Source: Antedon mediterranea
Lineage: Eukaryota; Echinodermata; Crinoidea; Comatulida; Antedonidae
Assembly (NCBI RefSeq): GCF_964355755.1
Contig: NC_092671.1
Location: 19,866,001-19,930,000 of the forward strand
Length of the DNA stretch: 64,000 nucleotides
Direction: 5' to 3'
The notes under the pieces were generated by a model. It worked only from the letters and a program-made list of their open reading frames with translations, searched no databases and had not been told where the DNA came from. Shown piece by piece: positions 24,174-35,500 of the stretch; the first letter of the stretch is position 1; every line of letters begins with the position of its first letter. The position numbers were made by a program, and so were the translations under genes.

Positions 24174-24490
24174 ACGGCAACTTTAAAAAAATATCACGGC
24201 AACTTTCAAAAAAAGCCACGGCAATTTGAAAAAAGCCACGGCAATTTGAAAAAAGCCACGGCAATTTGAAAAAAGCCACGGCAATTTGAAAAAAGCCACG
24301 GCAAATTAAAAATAAAACATCACGGCAAATTAAAAATAAAACATCGCGGCAATTTAACAAAAATACCACGGCAACTTCAAAATGAAACACCACGGCAAAT
24401 TAGTATTGAAACACCACGGCAAATTAGTAATGAAACACCACGGCAAATTACAGAATGCCACGGCGGAAGTGAGTTACCACGGCGGAAGTG
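24174..24490 (+). repeat. Minisatellite, CCACGGCAATTTGAAAAAAG units (left arm)
   Basis: Fifteen or more direct units of 18-22 bp share a CACGGCAA core with AT-rich spacers (AATTTGAAAAAAGC, AAATTAAAAATAAAACAT, AAATTAGTAATGAAACAC). Unit types occur in runs. The array ends in two GCGGAAGTGA units. Confidence 0.9.
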
Positions 24491-25009
24491 AAACCTTTGG
24501 AATCTTCGATTTTTTCTGAGGTAAAGTAATTATTTGTGCATTGAAGTAAATAAATAATTATTATATTATTATTAATTTATTTAACTGCAGCATTTACGTG
24601 TTTATTGCACTAGGTCTAGCTATGCCTACTACTAGCCTAAGGCATAGGCCTTAGGCCTACAGTAGTAGCTAGGTCTACTGTAAAAAAAACTTGTTATATA
24701 AAAAACAGATTTATACTGTAAATATATTAAAACATTGTAGAATGTTATAGGGCCTAGGCCTACCTTGTAATAAGGCCTATGGTCTAGCCCGGCCTAGAAA
24801 GTTCAAGAAGAGTGCAATAAAGACGTAAACTGCTGCAGTTAAATATATTAATATAATATAATATTTACGATACTAATTGATGTGAAGCGACGCTGATTAT
24901 AATTAATGTTGTATACATGTGCGCTATACAAGTAATAATAATAATAATAATAATATTTACATCAATGCACAAATAATGACTTACCTCAGAAAAAATCGAA
25001 GATTCCAAA

Positions 25010-25290
25010 GGTTTCACTTCCGCCGTGGTAACTCACTTCCGCCGTGGCATTTTGTAATTTGCCGTGGTGTTTCATTATTAATTTGCCGTGGTGTTTCAAT
25101 ACTAATTTGCCGTGGTGTTTCATTTTTAAGTTGCCGTGGTATTTTTGTTAAATTGCCGCGATGTTTTATTTTTAATTTGCCGTGATGTTTTATTTTTAAT
25201 TTGCCGTGGCTTTTTTCAAATTGCCGTGGCTTTTTTCAAATTGCCGTGGCTTTTTTTGAAAAAGTTGTCGTGATATTTTTTTAAAGTTGC
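25010..25290 (-). repeat. Minisatellite, right-arm counterpart
   Basis: This is the inverse of 24174-24490, with the same TTGCCGTGG core and the same order of unit types mirrored. It has fewer copies of the GGCTTTTTTCAAATTGCCGT type, so the arms have diverged in repeat number. Confidence 0.9.
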
Positions 25291-25830
25291 CGGGACACTT
25301 ATAGGCCACCGTAAATTCCTCCATGGAAATTAAATTAATTAATTAATAGATTACTCCATGGCGAGAGAAAGTAAATACTTCCAATTCAAGAAACCCTTCA
25401 CAAGTTTCCACTTTTTGGGTTTAGCCGCTCTTATTTATAGGCCTACTGTAATTATTTTATCTCAAACATTGTACATAGAAAAGAGCAATAAATGTTACGA
25501 AAAAACATTTCAACGATGGCGACACGATAAAAATGCAGAAAATTGTAAGCCTCTGTCTGTTGTGCAAGGAGCTAGTAGTTGTCTCAGTCAGCGCGCTCTC
25601 AGGCAGCGAGCCATTGAAATGTACGATTCCTACAACACGTAAATTGCTAGCCTAGAGCAGTGCGAGTCGCAACCGCTCTGAGAGTGCGAGGAGGAATTAC
25701 CTACTGAGGAGGCGAACTGCATGCTTGAGTGATTTGAACATCTCACGTGACATCAACATCCAATCAGAAAACAGTATTTTGGCTAGCTAGCAGTTTCGTT
25801 GAGCGTAAAAAAATATCTCATCCCGCATCC

Positions 25831-27179
25831 GGTTGACTAGTTTCAGCTGCATGCGATTGGCTACTCACTCGTACACCGTTTTAATATTCATATTTCAGAA
25901 TGTCAAAGACTCAACAACTAAGAGGGTACGCATGCGCTATGTTACGTTTAGACAATGTGTACTTGGGTACATTAATGAAAGTTTCTGAAGGCTAGAAATG
26001 ATTTTATATGCCTAGTAGTAGTCTGATAAACATTTGATTGGATTTTTCCCAAGAACATGAAAACTCGTCTTGCTTCTCCGCAAATCAAACATTGAATGGA
26101 TCATTTAATATTACGCGGAGATAATTTGATTTAATTCCCACCCATACCCTGTCCTGTTCTGTGTAGTGGTGTAGCCCTGTCTGTTGTGTGTGAATCCTGT
26201 TGTGTGCCGGTGGTGGTATTATATGTAGGCCTACCTTATTGGCGTTTTATTTGGCAGGTCATACATGAGAGTTGAGTAGGACCTACGAAGGAGGCCTAGG
26301 CTAAGGACTAAAAAAATTAATAAACAAAACAACTTGGCAACACGATTTCATATTTCAACAGTCTCGATCGTACATTCAGCACTGTACGTACTCGATCTTT
26401 TTCATTTAGAAACAAAATGATCATTGGTTGATTCGAAATCCATATTTACATACCGCCCGCCCCATATAGCCAAATGCGGTATGATAACCTACGTCATTCT
26501 TATCGGATGTTTGCGGTCTGCAAATCGATTTCTATACGTGTTTCACAAGTCTGTATTTTCAGACAAAAATCGCGGTCGAAATAAAACAAATAAATAAATT
26601 TTAAAAAATACAGACTTGGGGCAAGTCTATATGTTGAGCATCAGCACCTTCCACCCAAGGCTAATCCAAGGGCTCCACTACCGTGCACTGCAATGGGAGC
26701 AAAGTTGTACCAGGGAAGAGTTAAATTAACTCTTCCCTGGTTGTACTAACACATCGCCAATAAACAATACTGAAAGAAACGCATGGATGTGAGTTATAAT
26801 GTAAATGTAGATTTTTATTATGTTGTTGAAAATTCGCAGAAATATAAATTATTCAATGAAATACAACAAGACAGCTGGCCACCTCATGAAAATGATGAGG
26901 AAAATCCCTGTTTGCAGTTTATGACCGCCCATTTTTGGAGATCTAAAAGTATGATGCTTTTTGATTGGAGTTTCCGTAACAACCTGAAGTGATTGGCAAT
27001 TAGATTGCCAAGGGCTTTAGGTTGTCAACAAAGCATGTCCCCGGTTTATACGATGTCTAGAACATAATTGGTGAACTTTTAAAAATTGTCTTCGGTTTTT
27101 CGGTAGGTTGATCCAATATTTAAATCAAAGACACATATAATTATGGAACGCCGTTTACGCAACATTTCAATGATATGAA
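25831..27179. other. Intronic stretch with a 33-bp perfect hairpin
   Basis: No gene is recognised. At 26709-26741, ACCAGGGAAGAGTTAA is followed by one base and its exact inverse. Similar hairpins occur in the LINE tail near 48320-48350 (GGGAAGAGTTAATTTAACTC) and, more loosely, at 45655-45690. The 26.6-26.75 kb patch is probably a LINE or SINE 3' end. The plus-strand frame at 26783-26992 has no recognisable domain. Confidence 0.5.
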
Positions 27180-27425
27180 TTTTATGACGCGATATGTGAA
27201 TGAAATGCATCGATATGAATTGAATGGCGCGATATATGAATGAAATGTTTTGAATTGAATGCTTTGAATTGAATGTTTTGAATAAAATGTTTTGAATGAA
27301 ATGTTTTGAATAAATTGTTTTGAATGCAATGTTTTTAATGAAATGTTTTGAATGAAATGTTTTGAATGAAATGTTTTGAATGAAATGTTTTAAATGATAT
27401 GTTTTGAATGAAATGTTTGAATTGA
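27180..27425 (+). repeat. Minisatellite, AAATGTTTTGAATG units
   Basis: About a dozen 14-16-bp units of (G)AAATGTTTTGAAT(G) in direct order, degenerating to the left into ATGAATTGAATGGCGCGATAT-like units. The long minus-strand frame over it (Lys/Phe/Ile repeats) is a by-product of the repeat. Confidence 0.9.
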
Positions 27426-27530
27426 GTTGAAAAGTCAAACTATTGGTGGCGTATGTCATTCCCGCTCGCAATTTTTTTCTCAACCTCTTAGGCCTAAGCG
27501 TGGGTACCCTCATCTCCTTTCCACGCTGCC

Positions 27531-29747
27531 TTAAAGGCTGGTTTCCTGTCGACGTAAGAAGTCGAATTTTGCAACGATTCTTGCGTTTCATACGTTTCTT
27601 ACGTCTCTTACGAAAGTTGAGAAAAAATTGACGTCGTTGACGTTAGTCAAGATCGTGTCGGGCCGCAGAGAAACATCTGTAGTTATGCTGCTCCCGAAAG
27701 TTGAAATTTTGGCTGTGAAACACACGTCGTATGCTTACGTCGATTTTAGTGTTGTTACGAAAGTTGAACATTTTTTTCTTACGTCGGTCGGATTTATGAC
27801 GTATTTGAAACAACATCTCTGATTGGTGTTTCTTTTTAGAGCGGGTTTTATCATTTTTCGCGCAAAATGTTGAATGTTGTTATTGTAGCCTACCTGTCAG
27901 TGCAGCACACCAACATGTTATTTTCAGTAGATAAGCTAGGCCAGTATTAGTAAAATACTTAATTAATACTGTACGGTACCGTACTAATAGGAATTGATTT
28001 GACCAAATAATCAAACTAGCCTAGGCTAGAAGGCCTATGTATTATTTGTATGAATCAAAATATGAATTAATTATCCTGGCCCTCTAGGCCTAGCCTTAAA
28101 TAGTTTTCAAAATTAAAAAAAGGCAAATCATTTCGAGATTCCTATTATTATTAGACCTACCTAGGCCCTAAACTAGGCATTGGCCTATTGGCCTATAAGC
28201 ATATCTAATCGAGCATGAGATAGTAGGCCTACTACCGCAGTAAGATACCCATTATTTACAGGCCTATAATCTATATATAAATTTACGTAAGGGCAAAATT
28301 CGGTAAATCGCGCTTTACTTCTAGAATTTTTACTCGATGGTATATAAAGTTGGTTCGTACTTTCGGTACTGATTTTAACCACCTGATGTAGCCCTCTTTA
28401 CTAATTAAATTAAGTTAGATAATTAGTTATTGACGATTAAAACGAATTTAGGTTCAACGATTTGCCCCAAATAGGGGTGTTTTCCGATCGTGGTATACAC
28501 TGTCTAATAATGGATGTCCATCTTGAAAAATACCCGCTACAAAAATGCGAGGAGGCTTCGCATTTTCCAATCTCCTCCTACGATAATTGTTTTTAATAGC
28601 TGAAAACCGGTTGAACAGCTAGAGTACAGCATCATAATGTTGAAGACAGGCCGATTTTCTTTAAAAAATACTATTTTGATCTAATATACGATTATACAAA
28701 TGTATTGATTTGCGATGAATGGAACATCCCAATCTCATACAGTCTGCCAGAGTTTGGTTTAAAAAAAGTAGGTAAATTTATGAGCCCTTGGTTTAACACA
28801 TACGGTAGGTAAATATATGGGCCCTTTGAGAATAAACTTGAACAATACTGTAAATACATAATTACCTATTTTTGGTCCTCATTTGAATCGAACATTTCTT
28901 ACTGTGAATGTTCGTACTGTTAGATGTAATATAAAAATATATACAAATAAACTTATTACTGAGATTGTGGATAGGCTCTACTGTTAGATATATAAACACA
29001 TTATTATATACAAATAAACTATACTGACAGTTCCTTCTCAACGTTTGTATTAATTAATAATTACCAAAAATATAAACGTCGTAGTGGTGTATCGTGACTA
29101 TATTTCAATCGATTATGACAGTGACAGTTTTAACAAAGTATTAAATCGCAAATGTTTTACTGTATTTAGAGGTATATTATTTATAGGCCTATAAAACATG
29201 AAAAAAATATTTCGTTACTGAGTGCATAAAAAATATATTTAAAAATTGTTCCTCTTTGCACCTATCCGCTTTCCCATCCCTCAACCCTAAAACTCCCTGA
29301 TTAGAACATGATTAGGCTAAAATTATAGTAGTAAATACATACAAATGTTATTGTCCGGCTTTATTTCACTATAAGGACATACACATTACGTCATAACTCT
29401 TGTCGCTCATTGGTTGCTTGTTACGATTGCGCTTACGTCTCTTGCGAAAGTTGACTTCAAGTCAACTTTCGTAAGAGACGTAAGAAACGTGACGCAAGGG
29501 CGTTCATTCAAGCGTAAGATAAAAAATCCCGGTTTCCTGTAAAATCGGAAGAAAACGTCGTAACGCAACAATTGTTAGGTCATCGGTTTCCTGTAAAATC
29601 GTTTGTCGTTACCATTTTTCTTACGTTGCGTCGATTTTATAAATTTTCGATCGTAATCGGTTTCCTGTAAAATCCGCATTTCTTACGACAAATCGACGTA
29701 GTCGCAACAAAAGTGATGTTCTTACGTCGACAGGAAACCAGCCTTTA
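27531..29747 (-). mobile_element. Non-autonomous TIR element, copy B (opposite orientation to A)
   Basis: The ends are TTAAAGGCTGGTTTCCTGTC and the inverse CCAGCCTTTA. The body is copy A (18733-20860) in reverse orientation, without A's LINE fragment. It carries its own insertion, a 3'-truncated Helitron-like element (28270-29290). No transposase is encoded. The two copies and their different insertions show that they are separate insertions of one family. Confidence 0.75.
28270..29290 (+). mobile_element. Helitron-like element, copy 2 (3'-truncated)
   Basis: It starts TCTATATATAAATTTACG after an A, at a point where copy A of the host element reads on without a break. It follows copy 1 through CATCCCTCAACCCTAA near 29290, then loses the 3' hairpin and CTAG end. 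The host sequence downstream is also partly deleted relative to copy A. Confidence 0.7.
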
Positions 29748-29821
29748 CAGAGAATCCTAACAGACCTGGGTTCGGAAATATGCATTCCAATGTTTCAGGT
29801 CTGTTAGGATTCTCTGTAAAG
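29743..29821. repeat. Short palindrome, 25-bp perfect arms
   Basis: CTTTACAGAGAATCCTAACA (29743-29762), continuing into GACCT, is exactly inverted at 29797-29821 around a 29-bp spacer. It abuts and shares its first bases with the right end of TIR element copy B. It could be a tiny MITE or a hairpin formed at excision. Confidence 0.85.
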
Positions 29822-31502
29822 GATCCATATTGATGACAGCGTGGAAAGGAGATGAGGGTACCCAGGCTTAGGCCTAAGAGGTTAAAGCAAAATCCGATGA
29901 CTTATGATTAGGAACGCCACCCCCATTATTTAATTATAACGTCGTTCCTGAAGACTTCACGCGGTTTAAACAGAGGGGAATACACATTCTACATTTAAAT
30001 ACAAGATCAATGATCCCCAAACTACCGGAACTGCGCGATATTGCATATAAAAGTAAAGCTGGTATTATCTCCATTAGCGAAACATGGATTGATGATTCGG
30101 TATCTGACAACAAAATTAAAATTGAAGGATATTCAGTTCTACGAAGAGATCGCGACCGCAAAGGCGGTGGCGTATGTACGTATATAAAAGATGACATCGC
30201 GTTTAACCGGCGTTCAGAATTTGAATCCGACGAAGCTGAAGTACTTTGGATTGAACTGAACCTGCCTAAAACCAAACCTATTATAATTGGAACATGTATA
30301 CAGACCACCAAAGCAAACGAACTTTCTAACTCTGTTTGAAAATATTGGAATGGACAGTGAATTAATTGTTGTTGGCGATTTTAATGTATGTACTTTAACA
30401 AAGTCATCTTTATTGAATAGCTATAATCAAATTCTAAATATGTTTAGTTTAAGCATGGAGAAATCAGATTTCTCCATGGTTTAAGTAATAAAGTTACTGA
30501 ACCAACTAGGATATGCCCTACAGTTGCTTCATGCCTCAATCATATATTATGTAATAACGAGAATAAGATAAGCCAATCGGGTACAATCGCAACAGGTCTA
30601 AGCGATCACTTAATGACATTTTGTACACGGAAAACTATTAAACTTAAGTTCAATGGACATAAAAATGTATATATCAGATCACTAAAAAACTATACCGTTG
30701 ATCAATTTAGAAACATACTAATAGATATCGATTGGTCAGTAGTTACCGCTATCGGAGATGTAAATGAAGCTCTGTATAAATTTAATGCATTACTTTTGGC
30801 TGCTATTGATTCCATTTCCCCCTTAAAAACATTAGGATGAAACAAAGAACGGAACCATGGTTAACTAGAGAAATATTATAAGACATTGAAATCAGAGATA
30901 AATTATTAAATATGTATAATAAAAACAAGAATAATACCGACTTATTAATACAATTTTGCAAACTAAGAAATAAAATACAGCGTGATATAAATAAAGCTAA
31001 ATCAAATCATTTGTTAAACAAGACTGAAGAAAATAAAAATAACCCTAACAAATTATGGAAAATGTTTAAAGGTCTAGGCTATAGTAATAAATCTAAGGAT
31101 AGTACTAAAGCGGTTATTGACCTGCCCAATGGTACTAAATGTTTCGACCCAGCCAAAATTGCTTCTTGCTTCAATGAATATTTTACTACTATTGCAGCCA
31201 ATTTGGTCAGTAAACTTCCATCCCCTAACAATTACGTCGTCCAAACTTAAGGATTTCTATAGAACCGTTAGTGGCACTAACTTTATGCTCAACTCAGTGG
31301 ACGAAGACTTTATATATAGTGAATTAAACAAACTTAATGCGACAAAAAGCACGGGTGTCGATAAGATACCTCCCAGCTTCATAAAGATGGGTCTGAAATT
31401 CTAAAAGTTCCCATTACCTACATAATTAATTTATCAATTAGTACCAGTACAGTCCCAGAAGACATGAAAAAGGCCAAGGTCATACCTCTTTATAAACAAG
31501 GC

Positions 31503-32225
31503 CATATAGATGGCTGCAGTCGCGTGCTTAGTGTTTACCGACCGACCGACCAACCTACCAACTGACCGAAATTACTGAACATGTTTAAAAATGTTGAAAT
31601 GTTTAAAAACAGTTATATTTTTTTAATTTACACGTGCGTAGCCTGTCATTTTTTATGTGCTCGTATAACGTAATTTCGAGTTGAAAAGTAAGTCAAGAAA
31701 ACAGAAATCGGGCAAAAAGTTTGCGCAACAACATTTAACGCGCAGTGCGCGCGCAAAAATCTACGCACTCATGGCAATTTTGTAAACGCTTAAAATTGCC
31801 TGAAACGTACTCTTATTTCGTCGAAAATAAATTTTGAAAATTTTAAGCGCGCGTACACATGCGTTACATGCGCTACGCACGTAATTGTATTGCCATATGA
31901 TGATTTATGCCCTGAAATTTATGAGTACCAAATTTTATTTAATTGTGATTCATGCTTGTGAAGATATGATTACAAACGTGATTTCGTTAAATCGTGCGTA
32001 GACCGCGTAATTTTTTATTGCGCACCGTGAAAACATAACCACATCGATTCCTGGCCATAAGGAATATACTGTGAAAAATTGACTTAGCTAGATTAAACTG
32101 ATATCAAGATAAGGTCAGAAAGCGATAAAACGCATAGTGATACCGGACCGACAGACCGACAGACCGACAGACCGACCGACCGACCGACATAGTGAACTAT
32201 AGAGTCGCTTCCACGCGACTAAAAA
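31503..32225 (-). mobile_element. TIR element (AGTCGCGTG ends) inside the LINE
   Basis: AGTCGCGTGC at 31518 is inverted as CCACGCGACT at 32211-32220. The reading of the host LINE stops at LYKQG before it and resumes at SRTDIGNYRPIS after it, with AAACAAGG and AAAAAGG as a possible imperfect duplication. A run of GACCGACA units lies inside the right end. It is the longer relative, in opposite orientation, of the MITE at 15585-15741. No transposase frame is present. Confidence 0.75.
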
Positions 32226-32597
32226 GGTAGTAGAACCGATATTGGAAACTATCGCCCTATAAGTATACTCAGTACAATGTCTAAAATGTTAGAGAAGGCT
32301 GTTTTTCTTCAAATCGAAAAATACCTTACTGAAAACAACGTATTGTATAAATATCAATCTGGATTTCGAGCTGCCTTCTCTACTGACACATGTTTGATAG
32401 ATATTAGTTGATTCCCTTAACACCCAAACTTCTAAGGGAAATTTCTCGGGTATGGTGTTGGTCGATTTAAAGAAGGCTTTTGACACTGTGGATCATGACA
32501 TTTTATGTAATAAGCTTAAATTAATGGGTATTGGATCTATTGAATGGTTCAAATCTTACTTGTCAATAAGAAAACAAATAGTAACTGTTTTACCTTG

Positions 32598-35495
32598 ATT
32601 TACCTTGATCTTGGACATCTAAAGCAATGCTTGTGTGTCCCTCCGGTATATTCTATTACATGTTCTATCATACGGGGAAAACTTTAGTGGGTGGTGATTC
32701 CAAAATTTTTCTAGTCGGTTTTTAAATTGATTAACATTTGCAGCTTCTATTACATCCTGAGGCAAGTTGTTCCATGTGTCGATAATAGAGTTTGTAAAAA
32801 ATTTCTGCCGTATCCTTAAGTGAGTACGAGGTTTGTTAATTTTCAAAAAGTGTCCTCTGGTTCTAGATTCAGTGGTTAACTTAAAAAAAATCCTCATTGT
32901 TACATTTAGTGAAACCGTAGAACATTTTGAATACTTGAATCATTGCGGATCTCAATCTTCTGTATTCTAGAGTAGGAAGGTGCATTTTGGAAAGTCGTTG
33001 ACTGTATTCATACTGACGTAAATCTGCTATCATTCTAGATGCACGCTGTTGAACCTTTTCCAACTTATCAGATTCTTTCCAAAAAAACATGTTGCCAAAC
33101 AGTACTGCAATATTCCATGGATGGTCTTACAATCGATTTGTACAGAAGAGATAAGGAGTGACAGGATAAATAATCAAAAGACCTATATATGATGCCCAGC
33201 TTTTTATTTGCTTTCATAGCAACTTGAGCCACATGGGATTCGAAAGTTAATTTATCGTCAATTACGACCCCGAGATCTGTCATTTTGGAGACCCATTGTA
33301 GTAGTTTCTTGTTTTCTGCATGGCCCATCTTGTATTGAAATTTATTGTTCTTCCTACCAAAATGCATGACACTACATTTATCTAAGTTAAACGGTAGTTG
33401 CCATTTTATAGACCATTTAAACAGCTTGTCAATGTCCTCTTGTAACTTTTTGGCATCATCTAAATTATTTATTTTTCTAAAAATCTTGGTGTCATCAGCA
33501 AAAATGGTTATCTCGGAATCTATTTGATCAGGAAGGTCGTTGATATACAAGTTGAAGAGCAGTGGTCCTAGAACACTTCCTTGAGGTATTCCACTTGTTA
33601 CTCTTTTGCTGTTTGACCTAACACCATTTACAACAACTACCTGTGATCTATTAGTAAGAAACGCCTCTATCCACTGCACTAAGTTTCCTCCTATACCATA
33701 TGCTTTCAGCTTGTTGATTAATCTTTTATGTGGAACGCTATCAAAAGCTTTCTTGAAATCCAAGAAAACGCAATCGAAACGTGAGCCTTCATCTAACCAT
33801 TTGGTCCACTGATTTAGCGCTTCTAGTAGTGCTGTATTACATGACCTACCCGGCCGAAAACCATGTTGACTTTTGGTGAACAAATTGTTGCTTTCCATAT
33901 AATCCATTATATTATTCCTAATGAATGTTTCCATAGTTTTACATACTAGTGAAGTCAGGCTCACTGGTCTATAATTCAAAGGTGTAGACTTATTTCCTTT
34001 TTTGAATATAGGTATAACGTCTGCGAGGCCCCAAGATAGGGGGATAGCTCCTTGCTTCATCAATTTAGTGAATAAATGCTTAAAGAGATCAGCCAATTGT
34101 AAACTTGTTTCCTTTAAGACTCGAGAGTTTATTTTGTCTGGACCAGGAGACTTACAAATATCTAACTTATTGAGGTATTCCTCGATACCTTCCTTAGAAA
34201 AATGTACTATGTTTAGTACAATATCATCTACTCGTGGACTAAGTATAGGTATATCTTCAGTATTTTCAATTGTGAAAACAGATGCAAAAGAATCGTTTAG
34301 TAGATTAGCTTTATCAGTATCTTCTGTTACACTTTTGCCATTATTATCAGTTAGAGTTGGAATTCCAGATTTCTTTTTTGTTTTCCCTTTAACATACTTC
34401 CAAAAGTTTTTTGGATTGGTTTTGACATCTCTAGCTAGTTTTAGCTCAAACTCTGCTTTTGTTTTCTTAATTAAATATGTGGTTCTATTTCTTTGGATGG
34501 TAAACTCGGACCATGATTGTTTATTCTTTTTTTTTTGGAACCTGTTCCATTTGTTATGTTTTTTCTTAATTTCGTTTTTCAGTTCGTTGTTCATCCATTC
34601 TTTTTTTGTATTTACATTTTTTCTTCGTAGTGGGACATATATTGAAACACACTCATTAATTTTATTTTCAATCGCTTTACTCATTTCAATTCCACTATTT
34701 ATTTCATAAAAATGTTTAACGTCTGATATTTTCAAAGCTTGCCTCATATTATCATACTCTCCTCTATAATAGTTTCGAGCCTCCGTATGTTCCCTTCTTT
34801 CCTGTCCCTCAACTTCCACTTTAAAGGTAACAATTGCGTGGTCACTTTTTCCTAAAGGCGGTTTAATATTTATATCTTCTACCTCATCTACATTTTTGGA
34901 AAAAATTAAATCTAGTAGACTTGGTTCTTGGCCCGATCTAAATCGAGTGGTTACTGTAATGTGCTGGTACCAGAATAGATCTTTAATAATATCAAGAAAA
35001 CGTTGACTTTCAATCTTTTCGCCTTGATAAATTTTCTCATCTGGCCAACAAATGTTACCAAAATTAAAGTCACCGGCCACAATTAAGTAATCACATTTGA
35101 TCATATTCACTCTGCCAAATAGCTCTCTAATTTTAAAATTATTTTCCATGGTGCTGTTGGGGCTTCTGTACATGCATCCTATTACCATTCTTTGACTGCC
35201 AACGTAAACTTCAACCCACAGTGATTCTTCAAAATCGCTCTCAAAGTCAACAACGGAAACTGATAAATGACTTTTAACGTAGATTCCAATACCTCTTTTT
35301 TTCTCAGAATAATAAAAATTATACTCTTCAATTTCCAATTCATTTTTTTGTACTTGGTACAAAGAGTGTTTGGGCAATATTTCAGTTAGCAAAATTATAT
35401 CTGGATCAGAGTCTTTCATTCTTAACTTAAATTCATCTCTCTTGTTTAGAATTGAGTCGCAGTTAGTATACATGAATACATGAATGATCATTGCT
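32598..35495 (-). mobile_element. CR1-like LINE inserted in the L2/Jockey-like LINE
   Basis: The host LINE protein is interrupted after RKQIVTV (32597) and resumes before LITCGVPQGS (35505). The inserted element lies on the minus strand. Its 3' end is a short direct repeat, TCAAGGTAAA twice, with no poly-A, as in CR1-group LINEs. Its 5' end is truncated at about the first residues of the endonuclease domain. Confidence 0.85.
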
Positions 35496-35500
35496 CTCAA
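32619..35500 (-). pseudogene. CR1-like LINE ORF2: EEP endonuclease and reverse transcriptase
   Basis: From 35500 an open frame of 810 codons encodes an EEP endonuclease: YTNCDSILNKRDEF, LLTEILPK, IVAGDFNF and GKSDHAIV. A linker follows, then a full RT: SPGPDKI, NYRPVSLTS, FRPGRSCNTALLE, DFKKAFDSV, GIPQGSVLGPLLF and FADDTKIF. A one-frame shift near 33080 moves the C-terminal part (KLEKVQQRASRMI, then FFTNSIIDTWNNLP) to a second frame, with another break near 32885. The catalytic boxes are kept, so this is a young copy. The first 20 or so codons may be host LINE sequence. Confidence 0.9.

Larger units (their letters stand above)
23577..25830. repeat. Palindrome with ~1-kb arms, foldback element
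   Basis: 23577-23765 pairs with 25620-25830, for example GACTCGCACTGCTCTAGGCT against AGCCTAGAGCAGTGCGAGTC. The minisatellite blocks 24174-24490 and 25010-25290 pair next. 24490-24612 then pairs with 24811-25010, around a central TAGGCCTA-rich spacer of about 200 bp. Sections 23780-24165 and 25330-25615 differ between arms. No protein of its own is seen. Confidence 0.85.
27478..29884. repeat. Outer inverted repeat framing TIR element copy B
   Basis: CCTCTTAGGCCTAAGCGTGG at about 27484 and the following GTACCCTCATCTCCTTTCCA are inverted at 29838-29884. A further inverted pair therefore surrounds copy B and the short palindrome 29743-29821. This may be the end of a larger foldback element into which copy B inserted. 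Confidence 0.7.

Noticed and set aside
24174-25290. CRISPR-like array
   Set aside because: Spacers are short, AT-rich variants of one another, and the array is mirrored. It is a minisatellite in eukaryotic DNA.
27079-27591. 170-residue minus-strand ORF
   Set aside because: Its Lys/Phe/Ile periodicity comes from the AAATGTTTTGAAT minisatellite.
34002-34709. 235-residue plus-strand ORF
   Set aside because: It is the antisense shadow of the CR1-like LINE frame.
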